Counted from the first letter of the stretch, positions 21,915 through 33,197 are shown. The stretch is 64,000 bases of DNA from Dryococelus australis (GCA_029891345.1 CM057000.1:132668163-132732162); one strand, 5' to 3'. The notes: generated from the sequence alone by a model not told the origin. Translations and numbers: made by a program.

Positions 21915-23040
21915 CATGTTTCATTGGTCGCGTAAATAAAAAAGTTGAATCAGGGTAAGTATAGCACGGATAAAAATATCACTTGATTGAAACACTTGAT
22001 ACCATGAAATTAATGAAGGGCTGAAAAGGTCAACACTACAGAAGTTGATAGTATTCTACAAGTGTACGGAAGCCAATGCAAAAAGAACAGGAAAAGGCAA
22101 TCCTTGATAACTACTTTACATATTTGTACTACCTTTTTAAGCAATTTTGATATGTCACTGCTGAGCTATTTATGACGCGGTGAATTTTTATATGTTAATA
22201 CGGCGCAAGATGATGTGAAAAATAAACGCAACATTGTAGCAGGATGGTTAATCACATAGCTGACAAAAACAGTTATCAAGGCCTGACCTCGTTGGATTTT
22301 CCATTTTTACTTCCAAAAACTTGGGAAATTCAATTCACATTTTTAGAAATTTAATTTGTGTGTTTCGTGTCCTATGGGCCAATAAAACAAAACGGCCGTC
22401 TTGGATAACATATCAGTCGTCTTGTCAGTTATAAGTCACTACTTGGAATACTACCTGGAACACTGATAGCCACGCCTGAAGGACACTAACAGTACGAAGC
22501 GGTGACTTTTGGTTCCTAATATTTCTCTTGGAAAACTTAGATTTATTTATTTTCATGCCACGAAAAAATCTTCTTTTTTTTTTATGCATAAGACACAGCG
22601 GGCTATCATTATGGAACCAAATGTATAAATCGTGATTTTACACGCTTTCCTCGCATTGTTATTCAAAACATCGCTCTACTAGGGCCTACTTAATTTAACC
22701 TGACGAGCTAGCTGACAAAAAAAAAAAACCCTTCCGTGTAACGAAACTATATACTGTTGTACTACGTGCCAGTGAAAACTGCACATTTGCAATGGAAACA
22801 GCACTATCTTAATTCAAGAGAGAAAAAAAATCCGGTGAAGTTGACGTTCCTTCAAGAAGTGATGTTCTGGTACGTAAGCTACGGATAATTTTTAGAAGTA
22901 TTCAAATTCCCTTGAAAGCAAGTCTTTTGTGTGGATTTCAAAGGCTCCCGAGTGCTTCTCACATCAAACCCCAGAATAGAATCAAGAAAAACACAAGTGT
23001 TAACATTGAAAAGAGCAAAACCCTGGCATGCCATATATTT
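21915..23040. other. AT-rich unassigned sequence
   Basis: No gene, SINE or transposon end recognised. A-rich runs lie near 22715 and 22830. Confidence 0.4.
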
Positions 23041-23044
23041 CGTT

Positions 23045-23490
23045 AACCTTCTTTCCCTTTCCCAGAATTTTTATTTTTGTTAAGATTTCTTTATCTTACG
23101 TTTACTTTTTTTTCTACCCTTTTACTTTTCCCACCCGCGTTTTTTCTTACAGGCAGAAGTTATTTTCTTGTTCTCGCCAGGAAGTCGTTTCCTAATTTTC
23201 TGCGACCTTCATTATCTCTTGCCGTCTCGCCTTCTTTCTATCTGTTAGCCTAGTTTCTTTAACCGTTTGTTCCCCTTCGTCTCTTTCGTCGACTCTTCTG
23301 TAGTTCTTTGCCGCAGTTTTTCCATTCTCACCGCTCAGCTCTAGGCTCCCAGACCGGTAAGGGCCTCGCTGCTGTTTTTTTTTTTTATGTTGTAGTTACT
23401 TCTCCATTTCCACTACCCCGTCCCAAACCTTTCCTTTTCATTGTCTTACGTCGTTTGTTGCTCTCTTTTTTTTTTCTACGGCCGCTGTAA
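23045..23490 (+). other. Long pyrimidine-rich strand
   Basis: For roughly 445 bp the plus strand is dominated by C and T, with runs such as CTTCTTTCCCTTTCCC and GCTCTCTTTTTTTTTT. It contains a strong acceptor-like TTTTTTCTTACAG (ends 23152) and a donor-like CCGGTAAGGG near 23353, but the interval has stops in each frame, so a coding exon is not supported. Such tracts can form triplex DNA. Confidence 0.6.
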
Positions 23491-23569
23491 AAGATGTTCT
23501 GGCAGGGTGGCTAAGAGCTAAGTCGGTTTTCGTGTTAACTTCAACTTTTGTTCCGTATTTTTCGGCTGC

Positions 23570-23760
23570 AGTCGGGTCGAGGGGGAGTATATACGTATAT
23601 ATAAATCCACCGGCTTGGCTTATCGCGGCTCCCGGTCAATGCCACTGAACCTAGCCCGTCCTAAACCGTGGTATTAATCCCGCACGAGAGCTGATGTATG
23701 GTGTTTCTGCTCGAATAAAGCAGAGGGCGCGAACACACACACACAAGCGCCGCGAGTGAA
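23570..23760. promoter_or_regulatory. GC-rich block with TATA-like motif
   Basis: TATACGTATATATAAAT precedes GC-rich sequence (CGCGGCTCCCGGTCAATGCC). This could be a promoter. No recognisable exon follows on the plus strand. A short (CA)n lies near 23735. Confidence 0.2.
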
Positions 23761-24094
23761 TCAAACTTAAGGGTCTTGGAAGTGGCAAAATTTACTATAT
23801 ATATTTTTTTAGGGTCTTTAATAATTATCTTTTATTACATCAAATAGAAATTTGATGAAAGTAGAGATGACCTTGGGAAATTATGGGAATTTATATGTTT
23901 CACCCCACGAATTTCAAAATTTCCATACAGTTTGCATGCTTGACTTCAGTAGAAGTCTTTAGAATGAGGCCTACTTCAACTTGCGGTTTTGGGTGTTGCA
24001 AACTAAGAATTATGACACGTGATGTTCTCAAGGCGACACTAGACTTGTCTCGTCACAGCCAGTGAGCTGTAGGCTATATGTTCGGTTGCAGTTT

Positions 24095-24195
24095 GTGACG
24101 GACTGGGGTCCGTCACGAGATAGGAGTCTGACCTGTGCTCTAATATGTGTGATTTTCAGCAATGGAAATCCGGGTGGCGCGGCTGCCTGCCGCGC
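24095..24195 (+). other. Two consecutive GC hairpins
   Basis: GTGACGGAC/GTCCGTCAC (24095-24116) forms a perfect 9-bp stem. GCGCGGC/GCCGCGC (24177-24195) forms a perfect 7-bp stem. Between them is an acceptor-like TGTGTGATTTTCAG. They sit at the head of the strand-asymmetric block that follows. Confidence 0.55.
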
Positions 24196-25400
24196 AGGAA
24201 TGAGCTACGGGTTGCGGCATGAAAATGGTTAGGGGTTATGTGAGCAAACCTCTCCGGATTGGCTATGGTTTTCGTACCACTGGAATTTGGTGTGTATTGG
24301 AGGCGCGCAAAACGGGGAGTCTCGTGTTGCGAAGGCCGGGGCTCGTCATAGGGTTTTTGAGCATTGGTGCCGCCGGATTTTCAGTGTGTTCGGGACATGT
24401 GTGAGAGTGTGTGATACCAACAGAACAAGGAGAGGGAAATTGAATCGGGACTCGGTGTTGCGGTGGCAGGTGCATTGATGGGAGTTTGGTGCTTATGGAC
24501 TGGGATTCTTGCGCACAACATAGGAGGCGAAGAAGTGGGACTTGATGATTGGGAAAAGGGCTGTGTGGCGTATGTCTGAAATTGGTGTAGATGAGGAAGA
24601 ACAATAACACCGCTTTTGTAACGGAAATAGTGGGGAGAGTATCCTCAGGCTCTTTGGTCTGTATGAGTGATGAAGTGCAAGAGAAATAGGTAAAGAGGCA
24701 TATGGAAAGGCAATAGATTAAAATTGTATCTCCTGAGACCATTGTTCCATTGGGGTGTCTCTTGGGTTTTGTTAAACTTAAAATCTGTTATAATGATGGA
24801 AAATTGTTTTAAAATGGGAATGTTTGTATATGGTTGTAATTGCAAAGGATTGCAAAATGCCAAACAGTTGAGCTGTTTTTTTTATAAGACCTGTTTTAAA
24901 GGGGAAGAACTGGCACTGGAGGTGATGTGAAGATTGTTTTGGTTTCTCCGGGTTATGAATTATTTCCAGCTTTTAAAATCTTTTAAAAGGGCATTTTAAA
25001 AGTGTTCTGTTGTATTTTAAAGAATTCCTATAAAGGTATTATTGTGAACTATAGTGGGGAGTCTCCTGCCAGTAGTAACAATAAAAGGTACCTGAATAAA
25101 AAATAAATAACTGTTCTGCAAAATGAATGGTGTAATGGAATTTGTACAGATGTTATTTTAGGTGTGTGCAAAGTTAGTGAAAGTGTGTAAACCTTTTTAT
25201 TAAAGGGGTTTAAATGTTTTGTAAGGAAGGTGAAGGAAGTATAATGTGTGTGCTTAACTCAACCAAAGATTATCTTGTTGTATTTATATTGAAATTGTAT
25301 TATAAATAGTGATATGTTAAAGGATTAAGGCATAAAACAAATTCTGTAATTTGAAGTGTGAGAGTTTTGTGTCTTGATGATTGGCGTAGTGGTTGAATCG
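24140..25400 (+). other. Strand-asymmetric, C-poor block (possible transcribed unit)
   Basis: The plus strand is visibly rich in G and T and poor in C for over 1 kb, unlike neighbouring DNA. It has no long plus-strand frame. Such skew can arise from transcription-coupled mutation or from an inserted element. It may be a non-coding RNA or an untranslated region. Confidence 0.35.
24263..24742 (-). CDS. 159-codon open frame with hydrophobic N-terminus, doubtful
   Basis: Starts with a true ATG at 24742. Residues about 7-25 (ILIYCLSICLFTYFSCTSSL) look like a signal peptide or membrane segment, and the rest is rich in Pro, His, Ser and Thr. No family is recognised. The strand is C-rich and G-poor, which by itself makes TAG and TGA rare and inflates open frames, so this is probably composition-driven. 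No promoter or splice evidence supports it. Confidence 0.15.
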   Translation of the reverse strand: MVSGDTILIYCLSICLFTYFSCTSSLIQTKEPEDTLPTISVTKAVLLFFLIYTNFRHTPHSPFPNHQVPLLRLLCCAQESQSISTKLPSMHLPPQHRVPIQFPSPCSVGITHSHTCPEHTENPAAPMLKNPMTSPGLRNTRLPVLRASNTHQIPVVRKP

Positions 25401-25520
25401 CCCTTTCCCCCAATTTGGACAGAAGTAACTGCCGTGTGTTCGAAGAAAAACATAATCTCTGCTCTGCTGTGTGTGAAGGTGTTTAAAGTGTAACCCACTC
25501 CTTTTCCTGGACCTTTTAAA
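25376..25520 (+). mobile_element. Possible tRNA-derived SINE head (unclassified)
   Basis: TTGGCGTAGTGGTTGAATCG fits a Pol III A-box and GTGTTCGAAG, about 45 bp on, approximates a B-box. The body matches neither S1 nor S2. Confidence 0.3.
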
Positions 25521-26180
25521 AGTTCAACAGCTGCTGGTGGAGGTGGTGAAGGGGCACACTTGCATTACCATACACAAACACTAACAACACATAACATACA
25601 TTTCCACATAAAAATGCTGCAAGCGAAATAACGACGTAGGTAATTTAATTTCATTACATCGCCCCACCAACACCTTCCTCATCCTAATTAGTCCTATTTT
25701 GTATGCCTGGAAACTAACCTATTTTTCTGCTTCCAGAGAGATGACTGGCATCTGCGGGCGGGTGGCGCAGTTCTGTCCCCCCGCCTCCAGGGCCGTGCTA
25801 CTGCAGTACGACCCTGGATACATTGCAGCAGCGGCTCGACACATTTTATATCACCACTCATTAACCTCACAGAGTCTATCTTCGCGAACTAACGCCCTAC
25901 TTTCTCCAGCCCAAATCCAATAATAGGAATTAGGTACATTTATCCTCCGTGACTGTTGCATAGATTTTCCCAGGCCCTCTACGCTTTGCCTGGTTTGCTA
26001 TACCCTACCATCAAGATCCTTCTTCTTTCGGGGTGTGTCCTTGGCTACAATTACGGCCATGACACCAGACAACCCTGCTCAGCCACGATGCATGCGCCCG
26101 ATTCGTTAATTAAACCCGACCTAAGGCGTGTAGGGCTTGCCCCGAGATGCAATCCAGTCTCCAACCGTCTTAACTACTAA
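25520..26180. other. Unassigned sequence with two GC-richer patches
   Basis: Patches at 25740-25820 and 25970-26160 are GC-richer, the second with TTCGTTAATTAAACC near 26105. No convincing coding frame was found. Confidence 0.3.
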
Positions 26181-26181
26181 A

Positions 26182-26617
26182 GGCTGTTCAAGATAAAGTG
26201 AGCACTTTTTAAGGCCCTCCCAAAAGACATTAACCGCTGATAAATATACCTTATTGCAGCCTCAGGCATTAAATTTTGATGGAGGTGAAATGTATACACT
26301 GTGTTTATTGGTCAAATTGCAATGTTTATACTAAAAAGCATCAGCAAGATGGAAATTAGATGAAAGGAAATATTTATGAGGGCCTTAAATTATTTCTTTC
26401 GCTCCCTGTTAATTTTATTGCATCGAAGTGTAGAAATTTGAAGACTTGTAACATATTTACTTTTCTAATAATCTCACAGTTTCACTTGCCCAACGCATGA
26501 ATAAAGTCACAAGGCCCATGACAATGTTAATTTTACATAAAGCGGAAGAACACACAACGTACATACAAGTAGATCTTAAGCAGGGCTTTCAAAAGTGCTA
26601 ATTTGATTGCGAATAGC
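26182..26617 (-). mobile_element. Chimeric element: family B half joined to family A half
   Basis: From 26182 to about 26394 the sequence follows family B in inverse orientation (GATAAAGTGAGCACTTTTTA, CACTGTGTTTATTGG, closing GAGGGCCTTA). From there to 26617 it follows family A in inverse orientation (TTGCATCGAAGTGTAGAAAT, AACGCATGAATAAAGTCAC, AAGTAGATCTTAAGCAGGGC). Ends still pair as GGCTGTTCAAGATAAA and GATTGCGAATAGC. It looks like recombination or insertion between related families. Confidence 0.65.
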
Positions 26618-26819
26618 TTATAGCATGCATGACGGAGGGCACACAGAACTGAGGAGGTGCTCACGCTGGCGTAGCGGGATTTGGGGCCGCCGGCAGAGGC
26701 AACGGCGAGAGAGAGAGTCTAACGGGGCACTCAGACCCAGGTCAGACTACACGTACACGTCAGCAGGTAGTTCACTTAAGTTTCTCGTTAAACACCAATT
26801 ACGATACGCCTTTTCTTAA

Positions 26820-26970
26820 CCCTTTCTTTTACCGCAATTAATTTATTGTTTCTGGTGCTGGAAATAACAATATTGTTTTGTGTGTGTTCTACGTAAGTTG
26901 GTTAATAACTTGATTATCACTGTCAATAAGCTATAGGCATTGTGTTCAGCGGTTAGTGATACGAGCCAGA
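26820..26970 (+). mobile_element. Family F piggyBac-like element, 5' part
   Basis: TTAA (26816-26819) is followed by CCCTTTCTTTTACCGC, then AATTAATTTATTGTTTCTGG and AATAAGCTATAGGCATTGTG, matching F copies in order. The right end is unclear because a foldback starts at 27047. Confidence 0.5.
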
Positions 26971-27046
26971 CGTGACGTCGATCCGTAGCATGGGTTACGA
27001 ATTTGTTACTCCCAGAGAAAATCAGTGGGCGCTGATCTTCGTGGAG

Positions 27047-27331
27047 TGTGACGATGTGGTCATCACAGTGAATTTTTCTTGTGCTTGATTCCCTTTTGTT
27101 GAGGTTGGCAATAGCCAGTTAGTAATTTATGGTGTCATATTTAATAACTTTTAATTTGTAATACTTTTAACAGGCCGGTATGTTATTTATTTAGCCTATT
27201 ATTGGTACAGTATTATGTATTACGAATTAAAAGCTATTAATGACGTCATAAGTTACTAATTGGCTGTTGCCAACCTCAACAAAAAGGAAGCAATCACGAC
27301 ATAAAATCACTGTGACGACCACGTCGTCACA
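27047..27331. mobile_element. Foldback element with ~110-bp arms
   Basis: TGTGACGATGTGGTCATCAC (27047) is mirrored by GACGACCACGTCGTCACA (ends 27331). Arms continue through TTGTTGAGGTTGGCAA and TTGCCAACCTCAACAA to TTTTAATTTGTAATAC and GTATTACGAATTAAAA. About 60 bp lie between the arms. No coding frame. Flanks show no clean duplication. Confidence 0.7.
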
Positions 27332-28168
27332 AGAGGACAGTGCGGGTCAAACATTACCTTCCTGTGCAACTCGTAGACAGTTGGCTCTGCAATGTGCATA
27401 CGACAAGTGCTCGTGTAGATGTGATCCCGTCAAAGAATTTTGCGAGACACACATGTCGTAAGTGGCGAAGTCCGCGAGGAACTCGTATAGTACGAGGTTG
27501 TGGTACGAAACACGAGGGAGCTCGTATCCCCGGGACTCGTTCCCGTAACGAGTTTCAGGAGGCCGCTGGCGGCGATATCCCGAGGGTCTGTCTTGTTTAA
27601 TTCACGCTCGCGCTCGGAGGAGCTCGGCGTGTGTGTGTGTGTGTGCAGTTGTGACGTCGTGAATAACTTACGTCATTACGTCGTGATGGCGTTTAGTAAA
27701 ACATTACCGGTCCTGCAACTACTATTCATCGCGGCGGTTCATTACGTGCTGTGGCCATGGGGGATGGCTAGCGAAACTACTTGAAATATGTTCCTAAATT
27801 AATAAAGACGCGCCGAGGAAAAGAACCATGGAAGCATTGAAGATAAATGAGTGTCTCACCCCATTCCCATTATTCGCCTGGTGTTTTTTTTTTCGTCTCC
27901 AGCCCTCGTACTTCGACTGTCCACGGGAAGAAATAATGAACACGAACGAGAGAAACGGAGGAAAAAAAAAACACGGTGGAAAAAAAAATTGGCGTTTGAC
28001 CCGATGCGCGGAAGAAAGGTAATTACTCGTGCTGGCAGAAACTGGGAGAATCATCTCCTGTTTCGCTTTGTAGCCAGTTAACGTTCGCTACCACAGTATG
28101 TCTCTCATGGCAATTTTCAGTTTTCTGTTACTACTGCATACGATCGACTAACTCCTCTTCTATAGAAC
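27332..28168. other. Unassigned sequence with short GT microsatellite
   Basis: A (GT)n run lies near 27630-27645, and A-rich/T-rich patches at 27880-27990. Overlapping frames on both strands show no family features. Confidence 0.35.
27481..27556. other. Cluster of ACTCGT/ACGAG hairpins
   Basis: Three adjacent stem-loops reuse the same stem words: ACTCGTATAGTACGAGGT, CACGAGGGAGCTCGT and GGGACTCGTTCCCGTAACGAGT. Repeated use of one stem in 76 bp is unusual. Function unknown. Confidence 0.5.
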
Positions 28169-28171
28169 TAA

Positions 28172-28745
28172 TGCCCGGTTGCACCGTCGTGGTTAGGAAC
28201 TCGATCCGAGATCGGATCTAACATCGACCACACAGAAAACTGTTGCACCATTCGAGTTCAGAGCCGGACTGGAGATCGAGATGAAGTTCATTTCGAACTG
28301 TCGAAATTTGCGATTCGAAATCTCGATCCGAGATCACCAGCCCTTGTCGAAAAATGTAGTTTGAAAATACGCCAACAGATAGAACTACGTTCGATTGTTT
28401 TCTTGCGAAATTAAAACAATATTATACGCACTTCAATATTATTCAGTCAAATTCGTACAAACATGATTCACTCAAAACAGATAAAACATCGCACATCCAG
28501 TTCTATCTATAGTGAAAAATACGCCTACTTCCATGACGTCATATATTACGATGCAACAGCAAATTTAGCGTCATACTTAATCTTGATATCTCAATTTAGA
28601 ACCAAGATCTACGAATCGGAGATCCAGAATCATGAAATTTCGTTGGTGCAACACTTTTACATTGGAACCAAGATCAAACTGGATCCTGGCTAGGAAATAG
28701 GATCATTCAATCTCGGATCGGGGAAGATGTTGGTGCAACCCGGCA
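28172..28745 (+). mobile_element. Family G PIF/Harbinger-like element, copy 1
   Basis: A 574-bp element with ends TGCCCGGTTGCACCGTCGT and TTGGTGCAACCCGGCA, flanked by TAA on the left and TTA on the right. The interior is rich in GATC-containing palindromes (ATCCGAGATCGGATC). Copy 2 is at 36374-36925 in inverse orientation. A TWA site fits PIF/Harbinger. Non-coding. Confidence 0.6.
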
Positions 28746-28769
28746 TTAGCGCAAAAGACTGAACTGACG

Positions 28770-29070
28770 TGCAGTTTTCTTGTCGTGCTGCGCTATAGGA
28801 CTTTCAGCGGTGACTCTATTATTTTATCGGTGGAAAGTCTATAGGAAGGATCAGTGAACGGCCCTTGAGTAGTTTTGTGTGTATGTTTTGAGATACTGCG
28901 CTTTGAAAACGTCGTTTTTAGCCATTTTGGAGTTCTCGAAACTGGTGTTTCTAGAGTGCGTGACGTCTTGACAGTACTCAACAGCCCTCGCCTGCCTGAA
29001 GTGTGTTTTATTTTCGTAGATCAGCGCATTGGGCGCACTCTGCAACGCAGTTCAAAGGTCATGTGGGCGG
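28770..29070 (+). repeat. Dispersed repeat H
   Basis: Begins in the last codons of the coding-like head (GCAGTTTTCTTGTCGTGCTG) and continues through the tail (GGACTTTCAGCGGTGACTC, TTGAGATACTGCGCTTTGAA, TTTCGTAGATCAGCGCATTG), matching 5829-6297 in opposite orientation. Confidence 0.65.
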
Positions 29071-29094
29071 CAATACATAATCTTGGATAGTATA

Positions 29095-29480
29095 CGCTGT
29101 TCACGGTAAACTAAGCACTTTTGAAAGGCCTACTTAAGTTCCACTGCTATGCACGTTATGTATTCTTTCACCATGTGTAAAATTAACATTACCATGGGCC
29201 TCATCATTTTATGTATTCTTCGGTCAAGTAGAATTACTAAATGGTTAGAAATGTAAATATTTTACAAATATGCTAATTCATACACTTATATGCATAAAAA
29301 AACATAAACAGAAAAAAATAATTTAAGCTGTCGCAAGTGTTTACCGGAAACATTTATTTCGATGGCAAACTTCTGAACTACTTTCTCTCCGGTGGCAACT
29401 TTATTGTGCGCATGACACTCGGTGCATGTAGGGATAGTGACTTTTCTAAGGCTGATTTCAAAAGTGCTCACTTTATCGTG
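29095..29480 (+). mobile_element. Family A element, right end damaged
   Basis: Left end CGCTGTTCACGGTAAACTAA. The right end stops at GCTCACTTTATCGTG without the usual AACAGCC. Interior shortened to about 386 bp overall. Confidence 0.65.
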
Positions 29481-30439
29481 GTCTCCTTGGACGCCACACG
29501 CTCAATTATGGGGTTTCTATACGCGGAAGTTGAGATTGGCTCAACTTTCTCGGCGCAAAAACCGCTGACAAAGCATAGGCAACGAGAAGCGTTTTGATTG
29601 GCTGTTGGTGCCATCTTCCCTCCTGTCTGATTGGTGTGCTGTACGGCATCGTGACTTCTCCTTTGAAAGCACTTCACTTGTTCGAGAACGGATTGTTGTT
29701 TTCATTGGCTCGCCGCCCGCTAGAGGTCGTTCAACTCGACTTTGTATATGACAGAGGTCGTGTCTTGAGAGCAGGTTTGTTTTTCTTGCCGACTGGGTGA
29801 CTTCGAGGCATTGTCTGAGCGCCAGTTTCGTACGGCTAAAAACTGATCTAGTTTGAATTTAAATTTCCTTTTTGACGTTGCCTGTCAAGTTCAATCTTTG
29901 GCCGCGTTTGCGGAAATGCATTAGATTACTGGAACTTCCTTGTGCGTGTTTTTCCTTCAGAAACTAGATGCAGTCTAATGTTAACTGTTAATAATGCGCC
30001 TATTTACCACGCGCTAATAGCACAGCCTCATTTCGAGATCTGATAAACATTATTTGCCCATCAATGTAAAATAAACTAAATATAGGCCTACATCATTGTA
30101 AATTTATCTAGGCATATATCTTAAGTGTTTCGCTGACCTTATGTCAGTGTTTCATTTATATTTGCTCAGACTGTTGGTAGGAGCGGACTTTTCAATATAA
30201 AAAAAAACTGGAATTATAATTGTATTATTTTCATCACTAGTGGTTAGATACGCCTGACAATTTGAGATATCGGTGAATGAAAAATGAGGTGACTAAATAT
30301 GAAAGCGTTTTCGTATCAGTACAGTACAATACGGTAAAGTCCTTTCATTTCTGTGTGGCCAAACATACATTGGAATATGTCTGCGAAAATAATTTCTTTA
30401 TAATTTGACAGGCTTAAATTAGTTAACTATGGTACTATT
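29481..30439. other. Unassigned sequence
   Basis: Moderate GC to about 29830 and AT-rich afterwards. No gene or element end recognised. Confidence 0.4.
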
Positions 30440-30722
30440 TAGACCCGTGTACACAATTGTGCACATTACGCACGTGTTGATAATTTTAAGGCCTAAATTG
30501 CACGCTGCTAAGTTCAGTAACCAATCATCTTAAATGTGGGTAAATGATTCGCAAGCCATCTTACTGGTATAGGTTATAATTGGTTCATGTGACTAGCTGA
30601 ACCTATAACCTACAGCTCATTGGCTGCGACAATGAAACAATCGTTGTATCGCCGAAGTACAGCACGTAAAAATGTTTTATTTCCTACGCCTGAAACCTTA
30701 AATTGAATTGTGTCTGAAAGGG
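30440..30722 (-). mobile_element. Family F piggyBac-like element, diverged
   Basis: The right half ends GTGTCTGAAAGGG followed by TTAA and contains CATTGGCTGCGACAATGAAA and AAATGTTTTATTTCC, as in the copy at 9560. The left limit is inferred from TTTAGACCCGTGTACACAAT and is uncertain. Confidence 0.4.
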
Positions 30723-30729
30723 TTAAAAT

Positions 30730-31920
30730 ATGAATATATCCAGCGCATTTTAACGAACTTTTGAAGCGTAGAAATTAATCGAGTTAAATTTAGTTCAGAA
30801 TCTATGCATTAAAAGTTAAGTACAGTGGATTCATTTGACATAGTTGTCGCTCTTTTCTGTTATCCGCCATTTTACAACGCAGCGAGATTTTACAGAACGA
30901 AACTGTTATTATGAAGTGACAGATTGATTAGTAATGACTGTGTTTATTTGGAAGTGAAATGTTAGAACCTACTCAGTGATTTGTCGTTTTCTCATTATTT
31001 GGTCCGTCAACTTCTGTCGATGAAATTCCGCATATTGTATCATCATACTCGAAGTAGTAAGATTATTACTGATCAATCTGTCACTAAAAATAACAATATA
31101 ATAATGTTCTGTCTCGTTGCATTGTAAAATAGCGGACACTAGTGGACATCAGTAACCTCGTAAATCGTAACTACATTTATCTTTTAGAGTACATAATCTG
31201 AACTAAACTAAACCTTGCAAAATACACGTTCCTACGTGCGCAGAATATGAATGTATTTCGACAGCATGATGCATTTTCACACCACATAACTTACAGCCGT
31301 TTGCCATTGTATGGTTGCGTTCAGTATCAATAACACGAGCACTCACTGTGTACGGTGGTAAGGTGACTCTTGGCCAATTAAGTTACTTTCTGGGCGGAGG
31401 TTCCATCCCAACCACAGCCAAAACGTTTTTGTGCCGACAATATTTTTGTTTTGCGACAAAATAAATCTCACATTCTTTATTTCCCATAGAAATACGTATC
31501 TTTTATCCTATAGCATATTTATTAACCGACTACAAATGATTAATTTTCCACTGATTGAATTAGCGGATTTATTTTAACTAATGAATTAATGATATTTCTT
31601 TCTACAGAACCGGATGAAGCAGTTTCAACTGACGATCAGTAAATATTTACTCATTCCTATTTATAGACTACTGAGTTTCTTACGTAAATATTTATGTACA
31701 AAAGAAACACCTACCCGAAATTATAACTCATGTTTAATTTAAAAAGCACAATAATTTACACGCGGGAAAATATAACTGATTATTATTAGAGTGGTAATAT
31801 AAGTTCAGTTCACAGAATTTATCTGCTGCAAGTGCGAAAGCTCTCCCAAATCCGCATAGCGCAGTTGTAGCATGAGAACTGAAAATATTTTTTTCCTATG
31901 GCGAATATTGCCTTTTTAAC
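30730..31920. other. AT-rich stretch without recognisable gene
   Basis: No gene, SINE or transposon ends recognised. Many stop codons in all frames. Confidence 0.45.
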
Positions 31921-31921
31921 T

Positions 31922-33172
31922 CTTTCTATCTCTATAAGATCCATCTCGAGGCATGAGCACACTTCTTTCCGTTGAAGTACGAGTACCACCACACGAGTGG
32001 CTGGCTAGCTGCTACTTTAGACATGAGCGCGGTAGACCACCATGTATGCACAAGTTAACACTTTCTATCTCTATAAGATCCGTCTCGAGGCATGAGCACA
32101 CTTCTTTCCGTTGAAGTACGAGTACCACCACACGAGTGGCTGGCTAGCTGCTACTTTAGACATGAGCGCGGTAGACCACCATGTATGCACAAGTTAACAC
32201 TTTCTATCTCTATAAGATCCGTCTCGAGGCATGAGCACACTTCTTTCCGTGGAAGTACGAATACCATCACACGAGTGGCTGGCTAGCTGCTACTTTAGAC
32301 ATGAGCGCGGTAGACCACCATGTATGCACAAGTTAACACTTTCTATCTCTATAAGATCCGTCTCGAGGCATGAGCACACTTCTTTCCGTGGAAGTACGAA
32401 TACCATCACACGAGTGGCTGGCTAGCTGCTACTTTAGACATGAGCGCGGTGGACCACCATGTATGCACAAGTTAACATTTTCTATCTCTATAAGATCCGT
32501 CTCGAGGCATGAGCACACTTCTTTCCGTGGAAGTACGAATACCACCACACGAGTGGCTGGCTAGCTGCTACTTTAGACATGAGCGCGGTAGACCACCATG
32601 TATGCACAAGTTAACATTTTCTATCTCTATAAGATCCGTCTCGAGGCGTGAGCACACTTCTTTCCGTTGAAGTACGAATACCACCACACGAGTGGCTGGC
32701 TAGCTGCTACTTTAGACATGAGCGCGGTAGACCACCATGTATGCACAAGTTAACACTTTCTATCTCTATAAGCTCAGTCTCGAGGCATGAGCACACTTCT
32801 TTCCGTGGAAGTACGAGTACCACCACACGAGTGGCTGGCTAGCTGCTACTTTAGACATGAGCGCGGTAGACCACCATGTATGCACAAGTTAACACTTTCT
32901 ATCTCTATAAGCTCAGTCTCGAGGCATGAGCACACTTCTTTCCGTGGAAGTACGAATACCATCACACGAGTGGCTGGCTAGCTGCTACTTTAGACATGAG
33001 CGCGGTAGACCACCATGTATGCACAAGTTAACACTTTCTATCTCTATAAGATCCGTCTCGAGGCATGAGCACACTTCTTTCCGTGGAAGTACGAATACCA
33101 TCACACGAGTGGCTGGCTAGCTGCTACTTTAGACATGAGCGCGGTGGACCACCATGTATGCACAAGTTAACA
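31922..33172 (+). repeat. 139-bp satellite, nine complete units
   Basis: CTTTCTATCTCTATAAG recurs every 139 bp from 31922, and nine units end exactly at 33172. Units differ in small linked variants: CCGTTGAAGTACGAGTACC versus CCGTGGAAGTACGAATACC, and AAGATCCGTCTC versus AAGCTCAGTCTC. Each contains the palindrome-like GCTGGCTAGCTGC. The 64-codon frame in each unit cannot run through because 139 is not a multiple of three. Variant distribution suggests recent unequal exchange. Confidence 0.95.
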
Positions 33173-33197
33173 CTTTACGCAACCTCTCACGATCGCC

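Noticed and set aside
21045..21935. Repeated 67-81-codon frames on both strands
   Set aside because: Satellite-like array with a 235-bp period that is not divisible by three.
32092..33120. Repeated 64-codon frames
   Set aside because: Each is the same satellite unit. The 139-bp period breaks the frame, so there is no repeat protein.
31922..33172. CRISPR-like regular repeat spacing
   Set aside because: Units are contiguous with no unique spacers, and the DNA is eukaryotic.
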